Below are positions 43,884 through 52,429 of a DNA stretch of 64,000 nucleotides, in pieces; within the stretch, counting starts at the first letter, position 1; each line of letters begins with the position of its first letter. A program made the translations under genes and the position numbers. The DNA lies in assembly GCF_003946865.1 (NCBI RefSeq), contig NZ_QXTH01000008.1, positions 1-64,000 on the forward strand, read 5' to 3'. The notes beneath the pieces are model-generated. The model was not told where the DNA came from. It was given only the letters and a program-made list of their open reading frames with translations, and made no database searches. Source of the DNA: Antribacter gilvus (GTDB lineage Bacteria > Actinomycetota > Actinomycetes > Actinomycetales > Cellulomonadaceae).

Positions 43884-44852
43884 TCAGGCCTTGTGGGCCC
43901 GGATGACCTCGGCGGCCTGCGGCAGCACGTCGGCCAGGTCGCCCACGACGGCGAAGTCGCTGATCTCGAAGATGGGCGCCTCGGGGTCGCTGTTCACGGC
44001 GACGATCACCTGCGCGGCCTGCATGCCGCCACGGTGGTGGGGCGCGCCGGAGATGCCCGCGCCGATGTACACGCGCGGGGCGACGGTGACGCCGGTCTGC
44101 CCGATGTACGTGTCGAACCAGCCCTCGAACACCGCGTCGCGGGACGCACCGACGGCCGCGCCGAGCGCGTCCGCGAGGTCCTCGACGGGGCCGAAGTCGC
44201 CGTGGGTGCCGCGCCCGCCGGCCACCACGACGGCCGCCTCCTCGAGCGAGGGCCGGCCGCTGGTGCGGGGCTTGACCGTGCGGGACACGAGAGTCACGGG
44301 CAGCTCGGGCACCTCGGCCGTGAAGCCCTCGACCTCGGTGCTCACCGCCGTCTCGACCGGCTGCGGCACCACGGCGTTCGAGCGGACCGTCAGCACCGCC
44401 ACGTCGGTGGTGACGGCACAGGCGGTGTCCCAGGACCCGGCGAAGACGCGCTTGGTGCCGACGATCCGGCCGTCCTCGTCGTGCACGCCCGCCGCGTCGA
44501 TGACGAGGCCCGCGCCGAGCGCGTGGGCCGCGAGCGCCGCGGCCTCCTTGGCGGCGAAGGACGTGGGGACGAGCACCACGTCGGCGTCCGTGCGACGGAC
44601 GGCCGCCGCCAGGGCGGCGGCGACGACGGCCGGGAGGTGGCGCTCGTCGCCCCGCACGGCAGCGGGGAGCTCGGCCTGGTGCACGGTCTCGATGCCGTAG
44701 GCGCCGAGCTGGGCGAGCACCTCGACGGTGGGGGCCTCGAGCGTGACCGCCTCGGCCCGGCCGAGCGAGCGGGCGATGGTGAGCAGCTCGAGGACGCTGG
44801 TGCGGACCTCGGTGGCCGGGTCGAGCAGGACCAGGACGGTGCGGTTGGTCAT
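43884..44852 (-). CDS. etfA: Electron transfer flavoprotein alpha subunit
   Basis: The 322-residue subunit has the N-terminal alpha domain and the C-terminal FAD domain with GAGISGAPHH, RGGMQAAQVIVAVN and APIFEISDFAVVGD. With EtfB it carries electrons from acyl-CoA dehydrogenases to the respiratory chain. A binding site lies before its ATG, which is 13 bases past the etfB stop. Confidence 0.96.
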   Translation of the reverse strand: MTNRTVLVLLDPATEVRTSVLELLTIARSLGRAEAVTLEAPTVEVLAQLGAYGIETVHQAELPAAVRGDERHLPAVVAAALAAAVRRTDADVVLVPTSFAAKEAAALAAHALGAGLVIDAAGVHDEDGRIVGTKRVFAGSWDTACAVTTDVAVLTVRSNAVVPQPVETAVSTEVEGFTAEVPELPVTLVSRTVKPRTSGRPSLEEAAVVVAGGRGTHGDFGPVEDLADALGAAVGASRDAVFEGWFDTYIGQTGVTVAPRVYIGAGISGAPHHRGGMQAAQVIVAVNSDPEAPIFEISDFAVVGDLADVLPQAAEVIRAHKA

Positions 44853-44865
44853 GGCAGGAGCCCTT

Positions 44866-45654
44866 TCAGACGAGGTCGTTGCGGATGAGGAACGCGGCCA
44901 GGGCCTTGCCGCCCTCACCCTTGTCGGTGACGAGCTCGACCTCGTCGCGCGGCGGGCGCGGGGCCGCGCTCAGCGTCTCGGTGCGCGCGCCGGCCTGGCC
45001 GACGGCGTCGGGCTTCAGCGCGAGGTCGGCCGCCGACCAGGTCTCGTACTCCTTGGTGCGGGCGGCCATGATGAGCTTGAAGTTGGGGAGGCGGGGCTTG
45101 TTCGCCGTGTCGGCGACCGACAGGACCAGGGGCAGGCGGGCGGAGAGCTCCTCCGTCACGTCGTCTGCCTCGCGCGTGATGGTGACGGCGCCGTCCGCGA
45201 GGGCGACCTTCTTCGCCAGGTTGAGCGCCGGCCAGCCGAGGTGGGCGGCGAGCAGCGTGGGGACCACGGAGCCCAGGCCGTCGAGGGCGGCCATGCCGGT
45301 GATCACGAGGTCGACCGGGGCGTCGGCGTTCAGCCGCTCGACCGTGGCGGCGAGCGCCGCGGCGGTGCCGAAGTAGTCGGAGCCGGCCAGGGCGTCGTCG
45401 GACACCAGGACGCCGCGGTGGGCGCCCATCTGGAAGGCCTTGCGGAGCGCGACCGCGCCGTCGGGCCCGGCCACCGAGACGGCGACGACCTCGCCCTCCC
45501 CCGCGGCCTCGACCAGCTGGAGGGCGGCCTCGATCGCGTTCTCGTCGAGCTCGTTGATGGTGCCCTCGGCGGGCGTGCGCACGACCCGACAGTCCTGGAA
45601 TCCTCGGTCGGAGGCGATGTCCGGGACGTACTTGACGGTGACGACGATGCGCAT
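44866..45654 (-). CDS. etfB: Electron transfer flavoprotein beta subunit
   Basis: The 262-residue subunit begins MRIVVTVKYVPD and has ENAIEAALQLVEA and the AMP-region LVITGMAALDG, SVVPTLLAAHL segments of EtfB. It pairs with EtfA encoded downstream. A leaderless mRNA is predicted, because a TAGGGT -10 ends six bases before the ATG. That -10 is part of a 36-bp palindrome. Confidence 0.96.
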   Translation of the reverse strand: MRIVVTVKYVPDIASDRGFQDCRVVRTPAEGTINELDENAIEAALQLVEAAGEGEVVAVSVAGPDGAVALRKAFQMGAHRGVLVSDDALAGSDYFGTAAALAATVERLNADAPVDLVITGMAALDGLGSVVPTLLAAHLGWPALNLAKKVALADGAVTITREADDVTEELSARLPLVLSVADTANKPRLPNFKLIMAARTKEYETWSAADLALKPDAVGQAGARTETLSAAPRPPRDEVELVTDKGEGGKALAAFLIRNDLV

Positions 45655-45660
45655 GCGGCA

Positions 45661-45696
45661 ACCCTACCTTCGGGTCCGGGGACCCGAAGGTAGGGT
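45661..45696. terminator. 36-bp perfect palindrome: terminator overlapping the etfB -10 box
   Basis: Arms ACCCTACCTTCGGGTCC (45661-45677) and GGACCCGAAGGTAGGGT (45680-45696) are perfectly complementary with a 2-base centre. The end nearest etfB contains its TAGGGT -10. The element lies 41 bases past the stop codon of the large lyase gene. It can act as that gene's terminator and, as DNA, as an operator or promoter core for etfBA. Confidence 0.75.
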
Positions 45697-45737
45697 GCTC
45701 ACTCCTCGGTTACCGAGGCTCTCCGGTCAGAGCGCGT

Positions 45738-48700
45738 TCAGAGCGCCTGCACGGCGTCCGCGGACCTGACCCGTACGGTCACGGGCTTGCTCGACGTCTC
45801 GCCGTGCTGGTTCGCGGCGACGACGACGATCACGTGGTCGCCCTTGGCCAGGCCCTGGACGACGAACCTCGCCCGCTGCTCGTGCGGTGTGGCGTCCACG
45901 AGCTCACGGGTGTCGACGAGCGTGCCGTCGACGAGCACAGACATGGTCTGCGCGTTGTCGCCCCCCTGCTTGATGGTGGCCTCCAGCTTGACCGTGCCGC
46001 CCTGGACGTCGTCGACCCGCACCCGCACCTCGCCGGGCGCGGCCGTGGCCGGTCCGGGGACCCGCTCGCCCGGCGTCTGGGCCGTGGTGAGAGCGAGCCG
46101 CGGCGCGGGCGGGGTCTCCATGCCGTCGCCCAGGAAGTAGGACGTGTGCGGCGGCTGGTTGTAGCCCGTGTTCTGCCAGGCCACGGCGAGGCGGTACGCC
46201 GGGTCCGACATCAGGGTGCGCAGGCGGTGCTCCGTGACGTCCACGGTGGTGGAGATCCGCAGCGCCGTCGAGTCGCCCGTCCGGGTGACGAGCTCCTCGC
46301 GCCAGTCGCCGAACAGGTCGGCCTGGAGCGCGGGCGTGCCCTTGGTGCTGTTGTTCGACAGCGTGCCCTCGGCCCGGTAGACCTCGGTCGCCGTGCCGGA
46401 CGGGCCGTCCCACTTCTCGATCGTGGGCACGCCCGTGCCCGTGGCCGAGTCGTAGTCGTGGTCGCCGATCTCCCGGAGGAGGTCGCCGTCCCACCACGTC
46501 AGGAAGTTGGCGGCGGGGATCTCCTCCCCGATCAGCTCGCCGCTCGCGGCGTGCATCTGGCCCACCGGCGAGTTCCAGGCGGCGTCGCCGCCCACGGCCC
46601 AGCCCTCGGCACCCGGGTAGCGGGCGTCGAGGTCACCGGCCGCGGCGCGGCCGGTGTCCACGGTGGCCGGGATGGACCAGAGGACCTCACCCGTCTCGGC
46701 GTCGCGGAACGTGGCACCCCGGTTGCCCGACGAGCCCATGTCCTCGTGCGCCGCGAACACCTCGAGGCCAGGTCGCGCCGGGTCGAGGTCGGAGACGTGG
46801 AGCGCGTCGCCGTGGCCGAGGCCGGTGTTGTAGGCGACCGTGCCGTCGTCGTCGAGCGTCAGGGAGCCGAAGACGATCTCGTCCTTCTGGTCGCCGTCCA
46901 CGTCGTTCACGGCGAAGCCGTGGTTGCCCTGGCCCCGGTGCTCGGCGCCGGCCACGTCGGAGTCGAAGACCCACCGCGAGGTGAGGTCCGTCCCGTCGAA
47001 GTCGTACGCGGCCACCACGGTTCGGGTGTAGTAGCCGCGGCTGAAGATGACGCTCGGGTGCTCGCCGTCGAGGTAGGCCACCCCGGCGAGGAAGCGGTCC
47101 ACGCGGTTTCCGTACGCGTCGCCCCACGCGCCCACGTCGCCCCGGGCCGGGAGGTAGTCGACGGTGTCGAGCGCCGCGCCCGTGCCGCCGTCGAACACCG
47201 TGAGGTACTCGGGGCCGGTGAGGACGTAGCCGGACGAGTTGCGGTAGTCGGCCCGGGCGTCGCCGATCGCGGTGCCCGCGCCGTCGACGCTGCCGTCGGC
47301 GGTCTTCATCGTGACCTCCGCGTCGCCGTCGCCGTCCAGGTCGTAGACCTGGAACTGGGTGTAGTGCGCGCCGGCCCGGATGTTGCGGCCGAGGTCGATC
47401 CGCCAGAGGCGGGTCCCGTCGAGCTCGTAGGCGTCGACGAGGACGTTGCCCGTGTACCCGCCCTGGGAGTTGTCCCGCGAGCTGGTCGGGTCCCACTTGA
47501 GGACGATCTCGTACTGGCCGTCGCCGTCGAGGTCGCCCACCGACGCGTCGTTGGCGCGGTACGAGTACGGCTGGCCGTCCTTGCCGTAGGCGTCGGCCGG
47601 CTTGTCCAGCGGGACGTCGAGCGTCTGGTCGTCCCAGGGCTCGAAGTCGACGGTGGCCCACCGCTCGATGCCGTTCAGCACGGTGCTCACGCGGTACGAC
47701 GACGTGTCGCTGCCGCCCGGGTCCACCAGGTTGGTGCTGCCCGTGAGCGGCTCGTCGGTGATGCGGGTGCCGTCGCGGTAGACGTGGAACCCGATCTCCT
47801 CGGGGTCGAGGCCGAGCAGGCGCCAGGCCACGTACACGCCGTCGGCCACGGGGACCGCGACCGGCGACCGGTCGAGGCGCTCCGCCTGGCGGACGAGCTT
47901 CGTGGGCGCCGGGGACTCCACCACCGCGGAGCGTGCGGACACGCCGCCCGCGTTGACGGCGGCGACCTGGTAGAAGAACGGCACGGTCGTCAGCACGTCC
48001 GTGTCGTCGAAGCGCGGCTCGGCGGCGCGGCCCACGTACTCGAACGGCCCCTCCGCCGACTCCGCCCGGTACACCTGGTAGAACAGCGCGCCGTCGACGG
48101 CACCCCAGGTGAGCGGCACGAGGTTCTTGCCGACCTGGCCGACGACGAGGTTCGCCGGCGCGGCCGTGACCGGCACCGACGGGTCCACGGTGGTGACGAC
48201 CAGGACGTCGGTCGGCACGGACTCGAGGCCCGACGGGTCGAGCGCCACCACGTGGTACCGGTACTCCTGGCCCACGTCGGCGGTGGTGTCGGTGAACGCG
48301 GGCGTGGCGACGTCGGCCACCGCGACCGGCGCCGACTGGCCCTCGGCCTGGCGGTAGACGCGGTAGCCCGCGGCGTCGTCGGTCCCCGTCCAGGTGAGGT
48401 CGACGGCGACCGCCGCTCCCTCGATCGTGAGGTCCGCCAGGACGAGGTCCGACGGCGCGAGCAGCAGCGGGGTGACCTCGATGCCGTTCAGGCGCGAGGA
48501 CGAGCCGGTCATCACGAGGCTGAGCTGCCCGTCGGTGACCTGCACCGGCTGGCTGACCTTCTCGCTCACCGCGCCGCGGCCGGCGTTCGAGGCGCCGAAG
48601 TCCTTGCCCTCGATCTGCACGTTGGAGCGCGACGTGCCGATCCAGTCGCCGTTGTACGTCTTGACGGCGTAGGTGCCGTCCGGGACGTCGACCGCGAAGG

Positions 48701-51272
48701 TGTGGCTCGGGCTCGGCAGGAGGAAGTCGCGCTCCAGGTCCGTGGGCGGCGGGGTGTAGCCGACGCCGCGGTCGCGGCCGCCCATCCCGCCCGTGAGCCA
48801 GCCCCAGCCGGTCTCCGGCGTGTAGAGGGACCGCTCGCTCGCCTCGATATAACCGGGCATGACGGGCGCGCCCGCGGGCTGCACGTCGAACTTGTAGATC
48901 GCCGCGCGGGTGGTCACCCGCACGGTGGCCGACGGCGCGGAGTCGCCCCGGCCGTTCACCGCGACGACCCGCAGGTCGTACGAGCCGCCCTCGTCCAGCC
49001 CTGTCACCGCGGCCTGGGCCAGGGTGGACGTGGTGGTGAGCTGCCAGGTGTCGTCCCCGGCGCCGGCGGCCTTGCGGAACACCTTGTAGATGTCGGCGCC
49101 CTCGACCGGGGTCCAGGTGAGCTGGACGCTCGAGCTGGAGATGCTGCCCGCGACGACGCCGGCCGGCGCGGCCGGGACCTCTGCGGGCGGCTCGACCGCC
49201 ACGACCTTCTGCGCGAGCGGGACCGGCAGCCGCGCGACGTCCTGCGCGACGAGCCGCGCCAGCTGGATGGCGCCGTACTCCTGGAAGTGGGTGTCGTCCA
49301 CGGTGCCGCTCGGCCGGTTCGCGTACACGCCCGCCGGGACGTGCAGGAACACGGACTTCGCGGCCTCCGGGCCGATCTCGTCCAGGTAGGCGCGGCTGGA
49401 GGCCGAGAGGTCGACGAGCGGCGTCCCGATCTCGGCGGCGAGCTCGCTCGCCTGCTGCACGTACTCCGGGAACGAGACGTTGAACTGGCCCGTCTCCGCG
49501 TTGAAGCTGCGCCGCGACACGGGCGTCACGAGCACGGGCGTGGCGCCGCGCTGGACGGCCCCGTCCACGTAGGTGCGCAGGTAGTTGCGGTAGTCGGCGG
49601 GCGCCGCGTAGCGGTCGTCCACGCCGTAGGAGTTGTCGTTGTGGCCGAACTGGACGAACAGGTAGTCGCCCGGCCGGATCTGGCGCAGCACCTCGTCGAG
49701 GCGCCCCTGGCTGATGAAGTTCTTCGACGAGCGGCCGCCGATGGCCTTGTTCTCGACCGTGACGTCGTCGGCGAGGAAGCGCTCGATCATCTGGCCCCAG
49801 CCCGCCTGCGGCACGTAGTCGGCCGTGTAGGTCTGGACGGTGGAGTCACCGGTGACCCACACGGTGGGCTGGGCGCCCGGCGTCCGCGCCGACTTCTGAG
49901 CGACCGTCAGGGCCGCCAGGTTCGCGGCCGTCCCGCCGAGGTCGAGGTTGAGCTGCCCGTCCACGAGGGCCACGTCGAACGACATCTCGAGGAACTGGCC
50001 GGCGGGCCGGGCGGTCTGCGCCACCTTGACCATCTGCTCGGCGGTGATGGCGATGTCGGTGGCACCCTGGGCGTCGCCCGCGACGATGCTCACCGTGTAG
50101 TCACCGTCCGGCAGGTCGACGACCAGCTCGGTGTCGCCCACCGTGACGAAGTCGGACCGGAGGGCGTCGTCGCCGCCCCGGTCGGTGGCGGTCACCTGCG
50201 CGGGGTCGACGAACCCGTACCGGGTCGTGGCCGAGTACGCCGTGGTGGCGTCGATGCCCGTGGTGCCGCCCGCGACCGTGCCGGAGCCGAGGTCGAAGGC
50301 GAGCACGCCGTCGTCGGGCAGCGTCGGTGCGGCCACACCCTCGAGCGTGGCGACCGCGACGGCCGACGGCGCGCCCGCGCCGTCCGCGCCGAGCGCCTGC
50401 ACCCGGTAGTAGCGCACCGCGGCGGTGCCGACGGCGTCCGTGGCGAACACGTCACGCTGTCCCGTGCGGGCCACCTCGGTGAACGGGCCGGTCACGGAGT
50501 CGCCGCGGCTCAGGACGTAGCCCGTGGCGCCGGCGACCTCGTTCCACCGCATCGTCGCGGAGCCCGGCGCCACGTGGGCGGTCCGTAGCGACTGCGGGGC
50601 AGGGAGCGAGCCCTGCGACGGGACGGTCGGGTCGGGGCTCGGGGTCGGGGTCGGGGTGGGGCTGGGCTCCGGGTCCGGGGCGGCCGGCGTGACGACGATG
50701 CCGTTGACGTAGCCGCCCGCGCCCTCGCCCGTGACGCCGATCGTGAGCTGACCGTCGTCGACGGTGGTGCGGAAGGTGGCCTCCGTGGCCGCCTGGCGGG
50801 ACGAGATGGTGCCCGCGGTGACGCCCTCGAGCGCGATCGTGGTCTTGGTGGTGCTCGTGCCGGCGAGCTTGTCGCCGGACCAGACGCGCACGTCGTACGT
50901 ACCGGCCGGGACGTCGACAGCGAAGCCCCACGACGCGCTCAGGACGAAGTCGTCCGTGAGGGGGTCGGTGCTGCCGCGGTTCCGGGAGGCGAGCGTGGCA
51001 CCCTCGGGCACCACGATGCCGTAGCCGGCCTCGGCCGAGTAGCGGTTGCTGTCGAGCACGGCCGTGAAGCCGTCGGCGACGGCCCCGGGACCGAGGTCGA
51101 AGCTCCAGGACAGGTTCGCGGTCTCCGTGGGCAGCGCTGTCGCCACGGCGACCGCTCCCGCGGGGAGCGCCAGGGCGGTCGCGGCGAGGAGGGCGGCGCC
51201 GCTGCGGGCCGCTCGCCGGACCGGGGAGGTTTCAGGGGACAAGGGGCTGTCAGCCCCGGGAGGGTTGTGCAC
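45738..51272 (-). CDS. Very large secreted GDSL esterase (CE12-like) + rhamnogalacturonan lyase (PL11) fusion
   Basis: The 1,844-residue protein has a signal peptide (about 20-52), a carbohydrate-binding-like domain (55-196), a Pro/Thr linker and an fn3 domain (222-312). A second binding-like domain (320-458) is followed by a GDSL esterase (468-690) with nucleophile Ser477 in TGDSTVQ, FGHNDN (N545) and DDTHF (Asp659/His662). After fn3 and further binding-like domains comes the PL11 rhamnogalacturonan lyase propeller (about 1145-1750) with repeated DGDG-type calcium sites, then a C-terminal Ig-like domain. It would remove acetyl groups and cut the rhamnogalacturonan-I backbone in one polypeptide. 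The start is GTG with AGGTGA upstream. Confidence 0.9.
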   Translation of the reverse strand: MHNPPGADSPLSPETSPVRRAARSGAALLAATALALPAGAVAVATALPTETANLSWSFDLGPGAVADGFTAVLDSNRYSAEAGYGIVVPEGATLASRNRGSTDPLTDDFVLSASWGFAVDVPAGTYDVRVWSGDKLAGTSTTKTTIALEGVTAGTISSRQAATEATFRTTVDDGQLTIGVTGEGAGGYVNGIVVTPAAPDPEPSPTPTPTPSPDPTVPSQGSLPAPQSLRTAHVAPGSATMRWNEVAGATGYVLSRGDSVTGPFTEVARTGQRDVFATDAVGTAAVRYYRVQALGADGAGAPSAVAVATLEGVAAPTLPDDGVLAFDLGSGTVAGGTTGIDATTAYSATTRYGFVDPAQVTATDRGGDDALRSDFVTVGDTELVVDLPDGDYTVSIVAGDAQGATDIAITAEQMVKVAQTARPAGQFLEMSFDVALVDGQLNLDLGGTAANLAALTVAQKSARTPGAQPTVWVTGDSTVQTYTADYVPQAGWGQMIERFLADDVTVENKAIGGRSSKNFISQGRLDEVLRQIRPGDYLFVQFGHNDNSYGVDDRYAAPADYRNYLRTYVDGAVQRGATPVLVTPVSRRSFNAETGQFNVSFPEYVQQASELAAEIGTPLVDLSASSRAYLDEIGPEAAKSVFLHVPAGVYANRPSGTVDDTHFQEYGAIQLARLVAQDVARLPVPLAQKVVAVEPPAEVPAAPAGVVAGSISSSSVQLTWTPVEGADIYKVFRKAAGAGDDTWQLTTTSTLAQAAVTGLDEGGSYDLRVVAVNGRGDSAPSATVRVTTRAAIYKFDVQPAGAPVMPGYIEASERSLYTPETGWGWLTGGMGGRDRGVGYTPPPTDLERDFLLPSPSHTFAVDVPDGTYAVKTYNGDWIGTSRSNVQIEGKDFGASNAGRGAVSEKVSQPVQVTDGQLSLVMTGSSSRLNGIEVTPLLLAPSDLVLADLTIEGAAVAVDLTWTGTDDAAGYRVYRQAEGQSAPVAVADVATPAFTDTTADVGQEYRYHVVALDPSGLESVPTDVLVVTTVDPSVPVTAAPANLVVGQVGKNLVPLTWGAVDGALFYQVYRAESAEGPFEYVGRAAEPRFDDTDVLTTVPFFYQVAAVNAGGVSARSAVVESPAPTKLVRQAERLDRSPVAVPVADGVYVAWRLLGLDPEEIGFHVYRDGTRITDEPLTGSTNLVDPGGSDTSSYRVSTVLNGIERWATVDFEPWDDQTLDVPLDKPADAYGKDGQPYSYRANDASVGDLDGDGQYEIVLKWDPTSSRDNSQGGYTGNVLVDAYELDGTRLWRIDLGRNIRAGAHYTQFQVYDLDGDGDAEVTMKTADGSVDGAGTAIGDARADYRNSSGYVLTGPEYLTVFDGGTGAALDTVDYLPARGDVGAWGDAYGNRVDRFLAGVAYLDGEHPSVIFSRGYYTRTVVAAYDFDGTDLTSRWVFDSDVAGAEHRGQGNHGFAVNDVDGDQKDEIVFGSLTLDDDGTVAYNTGLGHGDALHVSDLDPARPGLEVFAAHEDMGSSGNRGATFRDAETGEVLWSIPATVDTGRAAAGDLDARYPGAEGWAVGGDAAWNSPVGQMHAASGELIGEEIPAANFLTWWDGDLLREIGDHDYDSATGTGVPTIEKWDGPSGTATEVYRAEGTLSNNSTKGTPALQADLFGDWREELVTRTGDSTALRISTTVDVTEHRLRTLMSDPAYRLAVAWQNTGYNQPPHTSYFLGDGMETPPAPRLALTTAQTPGERVPGPATAAPGEVRVRVDDVQGGTVKLEATIKQGGDNAQTMSVLVDGTLVDTRELVDATPHEQRARFVVQGLAKGDHVIVVVAANQHGETSSKPVTVRVRSADAVQAL

Positions 51273-51489
51273 GGGTCACCTCGTGGTCTCGTCCTTGAGC
51301 GGTGTAGTGCGGGCCCCGCCCGTCGTCGGGCGTATTGAAAGGATTCATTCTGGGACCAGGGACCATGATGCACCGCAGGGCAAGCGCTGTCCAGCGACCG
51401 GGGTCGCCCGCGAGACACGCGGCGGCCCGCCGTGTAACAATACTCAGGCATACGCCAGAAGTCTGTCACTGCCCACCGAGGAGACCGTG
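51273..51489. other. Divergent intergenic region, lyase and PPOX genes
   Basis: The 217 bases hold no gene. A 12-bp palindrome TGAA-AGGA-TTCA lies at 51336-51347. An imperfect AGCGCT-centred site (GGCAAGCGCTGTCC, 51379-51392) resembles LacI-family operators. Either could regulate the lyase gene. No -35/-10 pair is clear. Confidence 0.3.
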
Positions 51490-51879
51490 ATGTCCGTCAT
51501 CCCGCCCAGCCACACCGACCTCCTGGAGCGACCGTTGTTCGCCCACCTCGCCACGCGCCGCGCGGACGGGTCGCCTCAGGTGAACCCGATGTGGGTCGTC
51601 TGGGACGGGACCCACCTCCGGATGACGGGGACGACCGTGCGCTACAAGCACCGCAACATCGAGGCCGAGCCGCGCGTCGCGCTCTCGATCAACGACCCCG
51701 ACCAGCCGTACCGCTACCTGGAGGTGCGGGGCACGGTCGTCGACGTGCTGGACGACAGCAGCGGCGAGTTCTTCCTCAGCCTCGCCGCCCGCTACGGGAT
51801 GAAGACGGACGGCCCTCCCGGGGACGTGGCGCACCGGGTGGTCTACGTCGTGCGTCCCGACCACACCACGTCGCAGTAG
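51490..51879 (+). CDS. PPOX-class F420-dependent oxidoreductase-like protein
   Basis: The 129-residue protein has the split beta-barrel of the pyridoxamine-phosphate-oxidase-like superfamily: FAHLATRRADGSPQVNPMWV, TTVRYKHRNIEAEPRVAL and YRYLEVRGTVVDV. In Actinobacteria this group typically binds F420 or acts in detoxification. GAGGAG lies six bases before the ATG; a GTG just upstream is in frame but less likely. Confidence 0.88.
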   Translation: MSVIPPSHTDLLERPLFAHLATRRADGSPQVNPMWVVWDGTHLRMTGTTVRYKHRNIEAEPRVALSINDPDQPYRYLEVRGTVVDVLDDSSGEFFLSLAARYGMKTDGPPGDVAHRVVYVVRPDHTTSQ

Positions 51880-51904
51880 CGGCACGTCGCAGCCGCGGCA
51901 GAAT

Positions 51905-52375
51905 GTGACGATGCAACCACCGGGACACGAGCGGCTCCTGGCCGACCTGAGCTCCAGGCTCGGTCACGCCGTCAAGCGGGTCGAGCAGGTCCTCATGGCC
52001 GAGAAGTCCCACGCCCTGCGCGCGTTCGGGCTCACGGTCCCCCAGTACGCCACCCTCCTGGCCCTGCACCACGTGCCCGGCCAGTCGGCCGCCCAGCTGG
52101 CGCGCACCGCGCTGGTGACCCCGCAGACCATGGCCACGATCCTCGGCAACCTCGAGGAGAAGCGCCTGGTCAGCCGCGACGTCTCCGCCCTGCACGCGAA
52201 GGTCCTCGTGACGGACCTGACCGACGAGGGCCGCACCCTCTTCACGGAGGCCGACGCGACCGTGCGCCGGATCGAGGACAACCTCCGGGCCGCGTACAGC
52301 GACGAGGAGTTCGACCAGCTCCGCGCCCTGCTGCAGCGCGCGGAGGACACGATCCGGCAGGGCGCCGCGGGGTGA
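51905..52375 (+). CDS. MarR-family transcriptional regulator
   Basis: The 156-residue protein has the MarR winged helix: VPQYATLLALHHVPGQSAAQLARTA, recognition helix VTPQTMATILGNLEEK and the wing VTDLTDEGR. It probably binds as a dimer and responds to small phenolic or toxic compounds. Its target is unknown; the PPOX gene just upstream is a candidate. The start could be GTG or the ATG two codons later; no strong binding site is seen. Confidence 0.9.
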   Translation: MTMQPPGHERLLADLSSRLGHAVKRVEQVLMAEKSHALRAFGLTVPQYATLLALHHVPGQSAAQLARTALVTPQTMATILGNLEEKRLVSRDVSALHAKVLVTDLTDEGRTLFTEADATVRRIEDNLRAAYSDEEFDQLRALLQRAEDTIRQGAAG

Positions 52376-52429
52376 GGTGGCGCGCCGCACCCGCGGGGGC
52401 GGCCGGAGCACGTTGCGGGACCTGACACC

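Noticed and set aside
45804-50588. A 1,594-codon open frame on the plus strand
   Set aside because: It is antisense to the esterase-lyase gene, has shadow composition rich in Arg, Val, Gly and His, and shows no domain. The opposite strand has clear catalytic motifs.
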